5,611 bases of DNA, taken from positions 1-5,611 of the forward strand of contig CAAGRN010000281.1 in the NCBI GenBank assembly GCA_900772715.1, written 5' to 3'. Position numbers and translations under genes: made by a program. A model generated the notes under the pieces. The model was not told the DNA's origin. It was given only the letters and a program-made list of their open reading frames with translations, and ran no database searches. This stretch comes from an uncultured Subdoligranulum sp. Lineage in GTDB: Bacteria; Bacillota_A; Clostridia; Oscillospirales; Ruminococcaceae. Position 1 is the stretch's first letter. Each line of letters starts with the position of its first letter. Shown here in pieces: positions 1 to 5,083 of this stretch.

Positions 1-262
1 CAAAGCGGTATTGGGGCGCGGCGGCAAAGCTGACGCCGGGAACCCCGGCAAGGGCAGCCTCCTGCCGTTCATCCGGCAGGGACACCGCGATGGTATATAC
101 CAGCACGGGCTTGCCGCGGCGGGCATCGACCGAAAGCCGGGCTACCCCGCAGCGGGATGTCTGCGAGCGGTGCAGCCGCAAAAGGCGCAGCGCCTTGGAA
201 ACAGCCTCGGCATCGGGGTCACGCAGGGTGAGCGGTAAGCGGATATTGCGAACCAAAAGCAT
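1..262 (-). CDS. NAD(P)/FAD-dependent oxidoreductase, N-terminal part (COG2509-like), cut by window edge
   Basis: An open frame runs from an ATG at 262 to the window edge with no stop (87 codons). The protein starts MLLVRNIRLPL and contains RLSVDARRGKPVLVYTIAV at about residues 46-64. This resembles the small N-terminal domain of the uncharacterised FAD-dependent dehydrogenases common in Firmicutes (pattern 'I.NI.LPL ... S.DAR ... VYTV'). The family's Rossmann GxGPAG motif would follow just past the window, so FAD binding is not seen directly. An AAGAGGT at 274-280 lies 11 nt before the ATG. The cdaR stop is 22 nt upstream, so this is probably the last or a later gene of the ispDF-cdaA-cdaR operon. 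Substrate and physiological role are unknown for this family. Family assignment comes from remembered motif similarity only. Confidence 0.72.
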   Translation of the reverse strand, partial: MLLVRNIRLPLTLRDPDAEAVSKALRLLRLHRSQTSRCGVARLSVDARRGKPVLVYTIAVSLPDERQEAALAGVPGVSFAAAPQYRF

Positions 263-284
263 ACGTTTCGGGTACCTCTTACTG

Positions 285-1565
285 TTATTTTACGGTGATC
301 TCGCACTGAACCGTATAGCTGCCGGTGGCAAAAATGCGGGACGATGCGGGGATCTGGATGGTTACGGGGATGGTCTGCTGCCCGGCGGTCAGGTTCAGGC
401 TCTGGCAGTCGATCTGCGCCAGTACGCTGTCGGCGGAAAGATCCTGAATCTCATCGGCAGGACCGTACAGCTCCACGCCGCTGACAAGGCTGGACAAAAT
501 TTCCAGCTCGTAATTGCTGGGTACATTGATGGCACGGATGTTGGAAACATTCAGCTTGGTCGAAGCAAGATCGTCGGTGTCAAAGCTCAGGGTGACGTTG
601 GTCACGCCGTCCAGCGAAACCACACCGGCGGGCAGCTCGATCAGACGCTGGTAATCACGATCCGTCTCAAACTCCTGCGCAAGGTCAAAATCGGTCACAG
701 CCAGCGTATCCAGCGCACTGATGGTGCGGGCGGACCCGGCAACGCGCAGCGTCTGCTGGCTCAGGGAATATTTCAGGCTGTTTACATCAAAGCCCTTGGG
801 TATGCCGATAAAGTTGACCGAGAGCGGCAGCTCGCGCACCTGATAGATGGTCAGCGTCACATTGGCAGAGTCGTTGTCTATCGTGGTGTACAGCGGCGTT
901 ACAACGGTGCCGTTTTCGTCGCGCATTTCCAGGTTGGCGGGCAGCGTGGTGGTGTCGGCCAGCGCTGTTTCGGTGGTGATGGGTGCCACCACGGCGGAAA
1001 TGCGATCCAGCTCGGAGGTCGGACCGCGCAGGGTGACCTCGGCAGGCACGGCGGCGGTGCGGTTGAGCATATAGTTGTCTGCCACCGAAACGCCGGAGGT
1101 GTCCACCGTCACAGGCACGGTTTTTTCGCTGACCTCGTCAAAGACGACATCAATGTTGGTGGGCGATTCGACCGTGCATTTGATGTTGCCGGGAAAATCG
1201 CTGGTGTTCAGAATTTTTGCCTGCAGGCGCAGGGTGACCTTGCCGGAACCGTTCACGTTGGCATAGCTGGGATAGACCATAATGTCGGACGCCGTGATGC
1301 TGCCGATGGTGGTCATATTGCCCTCTACGCGCACGGTCACGCCGGAAATATCCGGCTTTTCCACGATGTCCAGCCCTTGGTTGATGTAGGTGGAAGCAGA
1401 GTAGGAATAGTTGATGGGTACATCGGCGCGGGTCACATTGCCTTGGGGGTCAATGTAGACGGTGACCACGATCCAAGTGGCAAGACCGAGAACCAGCGCC
1501 AGAAAAATCGAGAAAAAGCGGTTGTTCCACAGGGAACCGCTGTGTGGCTCATTGGGTGTCGGCAT
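285..1565 (-). CDS. cdaR: CdaR: membrane-anchored YbbR-repeat regulator of diadenylate cyclase CdaA
   Basis: The protein has 426 residues. A short cytoplasmic head (1-16) is followed by one membrane helix (about 17-37, FFSIFLALVLGLATWIVVTV). Four YbbR-type beta repeats then lie outside the membrane, at about 43-140, 147-238, 245-333 and 338-424. Each has the repeat signature of a 'P..V' strand, then a YEL/YML-type turn, then 'V.L.GP...L..I'; LRGPTSELDRI (179-189) and VELYGPADEIQDL (364-376) are the clearest. In Bacilli, CdaR binds CdaA at the membrane and modulates c-di-AMP synthesis. The same role is inferred here from adjacency and architecture. The start at 1565 is preferred over an in-frame ATG at 1613 because it has a perfect AAAGGAGGT (1576-1584) and the protein then opens directly into the membrane helix. 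The longer start would add 16 residues and has no ribosome-binding site. The gene overlaps cdaA by 17 nt, which suggests translational coupling. Confidence 0.93.
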   Translation of the reverse strand: MPTPNEPHSGSLWNNRFFSIFLALVLGLATWIVVTVYIDPQGNVTRADVPINYSYSASTYINQGLDIVEKPDISGVTVRVEGNMTTIGSITASDIMVYPSYANVNGSGKVTLRLQAKILNTSDFPGNIKCTVESPTNIDVVFDEVSEKTVPVTVDTSGVSVADNYMLNRTAAVPAEVTLRGPTSELDRISAVVAPITTETALADTTTLPANLEMRDENGTVVTPLYTTIDNDSANVTLTIYQVRELPLSVNFIGIPKGFDVNSLKYSLSQQTLRVAGSARTISALDTLAVTDFDLAQEFETDRDYQRLIELPAGVVSLDGVTNVTLSFDTDDLASTKLNVSNIRAINVPSNYELEILSSLVSGVELYGPADEIQDLSADSVLAQIDCQSLNLTAGQQTIPVTIQIPASSRIFATGSYTVQCEITVK

Positions 1566-2448
1566 GGGATGCGATACCTCCTTTGCGCAGGATGCGCTGC
1601 AGCAGCGGGACATTCTCGTCGGAGGTTTCCTCCGGCGGGACGACTTCCTCCTGCAGCATATTGAACAGGTTCTGGCGATCCAGACGGCGGATCAGCACGC
1701 CGTTTTTCGCCATGGAGATGATGCCGGTTTCCTCACTGACGATAACGACAATGGCATCGGAGTTCTCACTCATGCCAAGTCCCGCGCGGTGGCGCGTGCC
1801 CATATCCTTGCCCATTTCCAGATTGTTGGACAGCGGCAGCACGCAGCCCGCGGCAACAATTTCGCCGTCGCGGATGACCACGGCACCGTCGTGCAGGGGC
1901 GTACCCTCGTAAAAAATGGTGCCCAGCATCTCGCGGATGACATCGGCGTGCATCGGTGTGCCGGTGCGGATGATCTCGTCCAGATTGTTGCGGCGCTCCA
2001 GAACCATCAGTGCGCCGGTGCGCGTGTCGGAAAGCTGCTCGGCGGCGTCACAGATGGCAACCACGGCATTCTGCCATGCCCCGCGCAGGGTGGGATCGGC
2101 GCGCCGGTAATTGCCGAACAGCTTGCTGGACCATGTGGCGCTTTGCCCCATACGCTCCAGCGTGCGGCGCAGCTCCGGCTGAAAGATGACCACAGCCGCC
2201 ATAAAGCCGATGGTAATGACGTTGTTTAACAGCCAAGTGACGGTGCGCAGCTGCAGCATGACCGCCAGGCCGTAGAACACCACCAGCAAGAAAATGCCCT
2301 TGACCAGCTGCCCGGCGCGGGAACGCCGCGCGAACATCATAAGCTGGTAAAACACGAACGATATAATAAGGATGTCCAGTGTGTCGGAAAAGGGATCAAA
2401 CGCGCGCAGACTACTTAGAATCGCGCTGATCATATCGCTTTTCAGCAT
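1549..2448 (-). CDS. cdaA: CdaA: membrane diadenylate cyclase (c-di-AMP synthase)
   Basis: CdaA condenses two ATP molecules to cyclic di-AMP. This 299-residue protein has the expected design: hydrophobic membrane segments at about 25-40, 50-66 and 70-90, then a cytoplasmic DAC (DisA_N) domain from about 105 to 265. The catalytic signatures are intact: the DGA motif in PLHDGAVVI (DGA at 187-189), the RHR motif in GTRHRAGLG (219-221), and the following IVSEETG (236-242). Length is close to the family norm (about 270-280) with a slightly longer acidic C-terminal tail. The ATG at 2448 has AAGGAGG at 2460-2466, 11 nt upstream; the next Met (residue 6) would be too far from it. The gene lies 31 nt after ispDF and overlaps cdaR, so it is probably cotranscribed. 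c-di-AMP controls potassium and osmolyte transport and wall homeostasis in Firmicutes. Confidence 0.97.
   Translation of the reverse strand: MLKSDMISAILSSLRAFDPFSDTLDILIISFVFYQLMMFARRSRAGQLVKGIFLLVVFYGLAVMLQLRTVTWLLNNVITIGFMAAVVIFQPELRRTLERMGQSATWSSKLFGNYRRADPTLRGAWQNAVVAICDAAEQLSDTRTGALMVLERRNNLDEIIRTGTPMHADVIREMLGTIFYEGTPLHDGAVVIRDGEIVAAGCVLPLSNNLEMGKDMGTRHRAGLGMSENSDAIVVIVSEETGIISMAKNGVLIRRLDRQNLFNMLQEEVVPPEETSDENVPLLQRILRKGGIASHADTQ
1576..1584 (-). promoter_or_regulatory. Shine-Dalgarno site fixing the cdaR start
   Basis: Minus-strand AAAGGAGGT lies inside the last codons of cdaA, 10 nt before the ATG at 1565. It decides the cdaR start in favour of 1565 over the in-frame ATG at 1613 and places the start 17 nt inside the end of cdaA. 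Confidence 0.8.
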
Positions 2449-2479
2449 GGGAACCCAGTCCTCCTTCCCTGCTGTTGAA

Positions 2480-3613
2480 TCACTCGATCAAGGCTACGGC
2501 ATGGGCGGCAATGCCCAGACCTTCGCCGGTAAAGCCCAGATGCTCCTCGGTGGTGGCTTTTACGCTTACGGCAGAAATATCGACCCCGAAGGCATCGGCA
2601 ATGTTTTGGCGCATCGCCGGGATATGGGGCGCCAGCTTGGGGGCTTGGCAAAGCAGCGTGGCGTCGATGTTGCCCAGCTTATAGCCGTGGCGGGTCAGAA
2701 TGGCGGCAACCTCGCGGGTGAGCGCCAGAGAGTCAGCGCCCTTGTAGGCGGGGTCGGTATCGGGAAAATGCTTGCCGATGTCGCCCAAGGCAGCCGCGCC
2801 CAGCACGGCATCCATAACGGCGTGCAGCAGGACATCGGCATCGGAATGCCCCAACAGCCCTTTTTCGTAAGGGATTTCCACACCGCCCAGGATCAGCTTG
2901 CGACCCTCCACTAAGCGGTGAACATCATATCCGTGACCAATACGCATGGTTTTCTCCTTTTGCAGATCCTCGGGGGTGGTGATTTTCAGGTTGGCGTAGT
3001 CGCCCTCGGTCAGTGTGACCGGCAGCCCCGCCAGTTCAAACAGGCTGCAATCATCGGTGACAAGCGCCGCCGTCGCGGCATCCACGGCATCCAGTGCCTG
3101 CCGGTACAACGCGGTGCGAAAGCACTGGGGCGTCTGCACGGCAAACAGCGTGCTGCGCTCCGGCGTGGAAACCACGCGGCTGTCCTTGGCAATTTTGATG
3201 GTGTCCTTGACAGGTACAGCCGGTGCGGCGGCACCGCTTTCGGCGGCTGCCTGCAAGGCTTGGGTGATCAGGGCATCGCTCACAAAGGGGCGGGCGGCAT
3301 CGTGGATGGCTACTAGCTCGCCGTGGGCAGCAGCCAGACCGTTTTTGACACTGTCGGCGCGGGTCGCACCCCCCTGCACCACGGTGCAGGGCTTGGGGCA
3401 GGCATCGGCGATCGCCTGACAGTCGGCAAAATTCTGCCCTGCCACCAACACCAGCTCGGTAACGGCATCGTGGGCGGCAAAGGCGGCGCAGCTTGCCTGC
3501 AAAACGGTGCTGCCGCCGGGCAGCCGGAAGCTGAGTTTGTCAAACCCCATACGGCGCGAAGCCCCCGCTGCTACGATAACGGCGGTGACGGACGGAAATA
3601 CAGAAGCGGTCAT
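2480..3613 (-). CDS. ispDF: Bifunctional IspDF: 2-C-methyl-D-erythritol 4-phosphate cytidylyltransferase / 2,4-cyclodiphosphate synthase
   Basis: One 377-residue frame carries two MEP-pathway enzymes. IspD (about 9-221) has the nucleotide-binding loop [10 protein letters not shown] with K26, HDAARPF (104-110), VPVKDTIK (133-140), TPQCF (161-165) and [14 protein letters not shown] (204-217). IspF starts at Met223 with metal ligands in GYDVH (D230, H232) and H264 in [12 protein letters not shown], plus [10 protein letters not shown] (278-287) and [14 protein letters not shown] (352-365). All key residues are present, so both activities are expected: CTP + MEP to CDP-ME, and CDP-ME-2P to MEcPP + CMP. 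The join has almost no linker, and its codons form a ribosome-binding site before Met223. The start at 3613 is chosen because AAGGGGG (3625-3631) precedes it. The upstream ATG at 3646 has no ribosome-binding site and sits where transcription should start. It is the first gene of the presumed operon with cdaA. Confidence 0.95.
   Translation of the reverse strand: MTASVFPSVTAVIVAAGASRRMGFDKLSFRLPGGSTVLQASCAAFAAHDAVTELVLVAGQNFADCQAIADACPKPCTVVQGGATRADSVKNGLAAAHGELVAIHDAARPFVSDALITQALQAAAESGAAAPAVPVKDTIKIAKDSRVVSTPERSTLFAVQTPQCFRTALYRQALDAVDAATAALVTDDCSLFELAGLPVTLTEGDYANLKITTPEDLQKEKTMRIGHGYDVHRLVEGRKLILGGVEIPYEKGLLGHSDADVLLHAVMDAVLGAAALGDIGKHFPDTDPAYKGADSLALTREVAAILTRHGYKLGNIDATLLCQAPKLAPHIPAMRQNIADAFGVDISAVSVKATTEEHLGFTGEGLGIAAHAVALIE
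2948..2959 (-). promoter_or_regulatory. Internal ribosome-binding site at the IspD/IspF fusion point
   Basis: On the minus strand AAGGAG (2959-2954) is followed by AAAACC and then ATG (2947-2945), which encodes Met223, the natural first residue of IspF. The six-base spacing is good for initiation. The codons read as the linker K-E-K-T-M, so free IspF could be made in addition to the fused protein. Whether it is used is inference. Confidence 0.5.
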
Positions 3614-3624
3614 AGGGTACACTA

Positions 3625-3631
3625 CCCCCTT
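3625..3631 (-). promoter_or_regulatory. Shine-Dalgarno site fixing the ispDF start
   Basis: Minus-strand AAGGGGG is 11 nt upstream of the ATG at 3613. The same 11-nt spacing separates the ribosome-binding sites of cdaA and of the oxidoreductase from their starts, so this genome seems to favour it. It supports 3613 rather than 3646 as the start. Confidence 0.65.
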
Positions 3632-3651
3632 TTTATTAATACTCACATAAC

Positions 3652-3680
3652 ATTATACAAGGTTGTGACAAAAAAATCTA
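3652..3680 (-). promoter_or_regulatory. Candidate vegetative promoter of the ispDF-cdaA-cdaR operon
   Basis: A perfect -10 box TATAAT occurs on the minus strand at 3657-3652. With a 17-base spacer, the -35 position reads TAGATT (3680-3675), a poor match to TTGACA, so the promoter may be weak or activator-dependent. Transcription would start near 3645, giving a leader of about 32 nt to the ATG at 3613. The -35 region lies within one arm of an AT-rich inverted repeat. Confidence 0.55.
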
Positions 3681-3704
3681 CTAAAATTGGCAGGATTTTT
3701 TTGT
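3668..3704. repeat. AT-rich 11-bp inverted repeat over the ispDF promoter
   Basis: ACAAAAAAATC (3668-3678) and GATTTTTTTGT (3694-3704) are exact reverse complements separated by 15 bases. The inner arm covers the -35 region of the ispDF promoter. As an RNA hairpin it would be weak. As DNA it could be an operator, an UP-element-like AT tract, or chance in an A/T-rich intergenic stretch. Confidence 0.5.
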
Positions 3705-3712
3705 GCAAACAG

Positions 3713-3744
3713 AAAAAATCCGCCGCACCGTTGGGTGTGGCGGA
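3713..3744 (-). terminator. Rho-independent terminator, leftward, probably of spo0A
   Basis: The arms TCCGCCGCACC (3719-3729) and GGTGTGGCGGA (3734-3744) form an 11-bp stem with one G-T pair and a 4-base loop. Read on the minus strand, the stem is followed directly by six T (3718-3713). It lies 235 nt after the spo0A stop with no gene between, so it probably ends the spo0A transcript and insulates the ispDF promoter downstream of it. Confidence 0.85.
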
Positions 3745-3749
3745 CAGTT

Positions 3750-3756
3750 TGTCGAA
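3750..3756 (+). promoter_or_regulatory. Exact 0A-box sequence TGTCGAA upstream of ispDF
   Basis: The heptamer TGTCGAA, the Spo0A-binding core, lies about 100 nt upstream of the ispDF -10 box. It also forms part of an 8-bp inverted repeat, CGAAAAAG/CTTTTTCG (3753-3770). One heptamer alone can be chance, and it lies beyond the spo0A terminator on the transcribed side, so function is uncertain. Confidence 0.3.
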
Positions 3757-3770
3757 AAAGCCCTTTTTCG
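3753..3770. repeat. Small inverted repeat CGAAAAAG-CC-CTTTTTCG
   Basis: The arms are exact complements with a 2-base centre. On the minus strand the stretch reads CCCGAAAAAGGGCTTTTTCG, resembling a small secondary terminator just ahead of the stronger one at 3713-3744. It overlaps the TGTCGAA heptamer. Confidence 0.4.
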
Positions 3771-3778
3771 GGTAGTAA

Positions 3779-3928
3779 TGTAGGGATGGGTCTTGACCCA
3801 TCCGCACCGCTGGCTGCGCGCAGCGCATAAAATCGCGCCGAAGGGCGCGCATTCTCACGGTATCGCGTTCTCACGGTATATTGCGCTATCGGTTAGGCTG
3901 CACGGAACGGTCAAGACCGTTCCCTACA
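3779..3928. mobile_element. MITE/REP-like repeat element, about 150 bp, with palindromic ends
   Basis: The element starts TGTAGGGA (3779-3786) and ends TCCCTACA (3921-3928). The terminal ~30 bases form an imperfect inverted repeat sharing TGTAGGGA, GGTCTTGACC and CCG at equivalent spacing. Each end is also a hairpin: GGATGGGTC-TT-GACCCATCC (3784-3803) and GGAACGGTC-AA-GACCGTTCC (3904-3923). The interior has further GC-rich small inverted repeats (around 3809-3827 and 3835-3849) and a 16-bp tandem repeat. It encodes no protein and has no convincing target duplication (only AA on both sides). It resembles short interspersed palindromic elements I recall from Oscillospirales genomes; copy number cannot be judged here. 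It sits between spo0A and the strong leftward terminator. Confidence 0.7.
3852..3879. repeat. Short tandem repeat TTCTCACGGTAT, two copies at 16-bp period
   Basis: TTCTCACGGTAT occurs at 3852-3863 and 3868-3879, separated by CGCG. The period is 16 bp inside the palindromic element. It may be a local duplication, or a variable-number tract in other copies of the element. Confidence 0.75.
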
Positions 3929-3931
3929 AAC

Positions 3932-3945
3932 CAACCGAAAGGTTG
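3932..3945. repeat. Small hairpin CAACC-GAAA-GGTTG after spo0A
   Basis: A 5-bp stem with a 4-base loop lies 34 nt past the spo0A stop, just outside the repeat element. On the minus strand it is followed by GTTTGT, too poor a T-tract for a strong terminator. A 10-bp palindrome, AGGTATACCT (3959-3968), lies between it and the stop codon. Their role is unknown. Confidence 0.4.
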
Positions 3946-3978
3946 AAATAATCCCATCAGGTATACCTAAAAGAAAAA

Positions 3979-4737
3979 TTACGCCCGTCTTTTTTTGTCC
4001 AGCCGGATCTTGTCGCTGATCATGGCAATGAATTCTGAGTTGGTGGGCTTGCCGCGCAGGCTGTGGATGGTATAGCCGAAATAGCTGTTCAGGGTATCCA
4101 CATCGCCGCGATCCCAGGCAACCTCGATGGCGTGGCGGATGGCGCGTTCTACCCGGCTGGCGGTGGTTGCGTTGCGCTTGGCGATCTCCGGGTACAGGCG
4201 CTTGGTCACGGCGTTGATATAGCCGTGGTCGGCGGTGGTCAGCAAAATCGCATCGCGCAAAAACTGGTAGCCCTTGATGTGCGCGGGAACGCCGATCTGA
4301 TGCAAAATCTCGGTTACGGTCAGCTCATCGGAATCCAAGGACATCGCCTGCGGGCGCGCCGTGTTGCCGGCGGATTTCAGCACACGGTTTACCAGCACGC
4401 CCTCATCAAAGGGCTTTACAAAAAAGAAAGAAAAACCGTTATCCAGCAGCTCCTGCTCGATCTCCTCGCTCTGGAAGGCGCCGGTCACAAAAAAGGCGGT
4501 GCGCACATTGCTGGTGTTCTGCGCTTCGTAGCGCTGCTTTACGGTGATGGCATCCAGATCGGGCATAAAGGCATCCAGCAAAACGGCGTTGGGATGTACA
4601 TTCAGCAGGGTTTCCAGCGCCTTGCTGCCGTTTTTCTCGCACACGGTCACGGCAACGCCCTTTTCCTCCAGCGCTTGGCGGCAAAGCTCCGAAACCTGAG
4701 CGCCGGTATCCGTCATAACAAACTTGATCTTTTCCAT
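3979..4737 (-). CDS. spo0A: Spo0A: master response regulator of sporulation, with atypical receiver
   Basis: The protein has 252 residues (267 in B. subtilis). The receiver domain (1-122) keeps the phosphoacceptor D55 (LLDAFMP), T85 (FVTGA) and K108 (VKPF). Only D10 of the usual acidic pair is present: the motif reads M-T-D-T where B. subtilis has V-A-D-D. The linker is short (about 123-137). The C-terminal Spo0A_C domain (138-252) is near-perfect: EILHQIGVPAHIKGYQFLR, the recognition-helix stretch TTASRVERAIRHAIEVAW (191-208) and GKPTNSEFIAMISDKIRL. DNA specificity for 0A boxes should therefore be unchanged, and such boxes lie in its own upstream region. The ATG at 4737 has GGAGGAG at 4745-4751, 7 nt away. 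spoIVB lies upstream, the conserved Firmicutes order. The gene is intact, but it does not prove sporulation, since some non-spore-forming relatives keep spo0A. Confidence 0.97.
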   Translation of the reverse strand: MEKIKFVMTDTGAQVSELCRQALEEKGVAVTVCEKNGSKALETLLNVHPNAVLLDAFMPDLDAITVKQRYEAQNTSNVRTAFFVTGAFQSEEIEQELLDNGFSFFFVKPFDEGVLVNRVLKSAGNTARPQAMSLDSDELTVTEILHQIGVPAHIKGYQFLRDAILLTTADHGYINAVTKRLYPEIAKRNATTASRVERAIRHAIEVAWDRGDVDTLNSYFGYTIHSLRGKPTNSEFIAMISDKIRLDKKRRA

Positions 4738-4825
4738 CGTAAAACTCCTCCATACATATCACGGGGCGGGCATCGGGCAGGTGGCTGCGGACGGTGCGCA
4801 TCCGTTGATTTCGTCTACAATGGGA

Positions 4826-4854
4826 ATATTACCATAAAATGGAAATTTGTGCAA
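4826..4854 (-). promoter_or_regulatory. Candidate extended -10 promoter of spo0A
   Basis: On the minus strand TTGCAC (4854-4849) is followed, after a 17-base spacer ending in TGG, by TAATAT (4831-4826). TG-n-TAATAT is an extended -10 form. Transcription would begin near 4819, leaving a leader of about 80 nt before the ATG. I saw no GAAT-type sigma-H -10 element on this strand between 4738 and 4960. Confidence 0.45.
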
Positions 4855-4894
4855 GAGGAAATCTTCTCTTTTTTCTACAATTACGCAAGTTTCG

Positions 4895-4911
4895 TTCGAC
4901 AGAATACGACA
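4895..4911 (-). promoter_or_regulatory. Tandem 0A boxes upstream of spo0A
   Basis: On the minus strand TGTCGTA (4911-4905) and exact TGTCGAA (4901-4895) lie 10 bp apart in the same orientation, one helical turn, as expected for adjacent Spo0A monomers. They sit roughly 75-90 bp upstream of the predicted transcription start, suggesting autoregulation. The first box has one mismatch to the consensus core. Confidence 0.55.
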
Positions 4912-4941
4912 AGAAATTTCAACACTGTAAAAATAATAGCG

Positions 4942-4955
4942 ATATAGCGCTATAT
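4942..4955. promoter_or_regulatory. Perfect 14-bp palindrome ATATAGCGCTATAT in the spo0A upstream region
   Basis: This uninterrupted palindrome lies between the tandem 0A boxes and a further TGTCGAA at 4967-4973. Its size and symmetry suit a dimeric regulator's operator. No known regulator is recognised for it. Confidence 0.4.
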
Positions 4956-4966
4956 AAATCGGCGGC

Positions 4967-4973
4967 TGTCGAA
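4967..4973 (+). promoter_or_regulatory. Additional exact 0A box TGTCGAA
   Basis: A second exact heptamer lies between spoIVB and spo0A, in the opposite orientation to the tandem pair at 4895-4911 and about 66 bp further upstream of spo0A. Opposed boxes on both sides of the palindrome could allow looping or cooperative binding; that is inference. Confidence 0.4.
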
Positions 4974-5045
4974 GGCGGGACGTGCGCCGGTAACCGCCGC
5001 GCTCCCCCTTGCCTGCAAGACACTAAGGGGAAATATGGAAATCAA

Positions 5046-5083
5046 AACGACAAAAGGCTGCCCCTCAGGAGTCCGGGGGCAGC
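5046..5083 (-). terminator. Probable terminator overlapping the end of spoIVB
   Basis: GCTGCCCC (5057-5064) and GGGGCAGC (5076-5083) pair as an 8-bp stem around an 11-base loop. On the minus strand the stem is followed by CTTTTGTCGTTTT, a broken T-tract. The spoIVB stop codon (5067-5065) lies in the loop region and its last codons form one arm. Termination may be incomplete because the T-run is interrupted. Confidence 0.55.

Noticed and set aside
90..1664. Long plus-strand open frame (524 codons) opposite cdaR
   Set aside because: It lies wholly antisense to the well-supported cdaR, its composition is rich in G, H, R and Q with no recognisable motif, and it has no ribosome-binding site. It is a by-product of GC-biased codon use.
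1462..2229. Plus-strand open frame (255 codons) opposite cdaA and the start of cdaR
   Set aside because: It is antisense to the conserved DGA/RHR cyclase, has low-complexity translation and no family features.
2918..3419. Plus-strand open frames opposite ispDF
   Set aside because: They are shadows of the IspD half, whose motifs are all on the minus strand.
3643..3874. Short minus-strand open frames (71-73 codons) across the intergenic region
   Set aside because: They run through the palindromic element, the terminator and the promoter, with no ribosome-binding site and no conserved features.
3614..3978. Possible CRISPR array or tRNA/rRNA gene in the non-coding region
   Set aside because: There is only one pair of inverted ends and one 12-bp direct repeat. 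There are no regularly spaced repeats, and no cloverleaf was found.
4738..4820. c-di-AMP (ydaO-type) or other riboswitch in the spo0A leader
   Set aside because: The leader is only about 80 nt and shows none of the conserved elements I know for riboswitches.
4063..4947. Plus-strand open frame (294 codons) opposite spo0A and running into its promoter region
   Set aside because: It mirrors spo0A and has no recognisable domain; the part beyond spo0A covers regulatory DNA.
4738..4960. Sigma-H type promoter for spo0A, as in B. subtilis
   Set aside because: No GAAT -10 element was found on the minus strand here, so a sigma-H promoter cannot be supported from the sequence.
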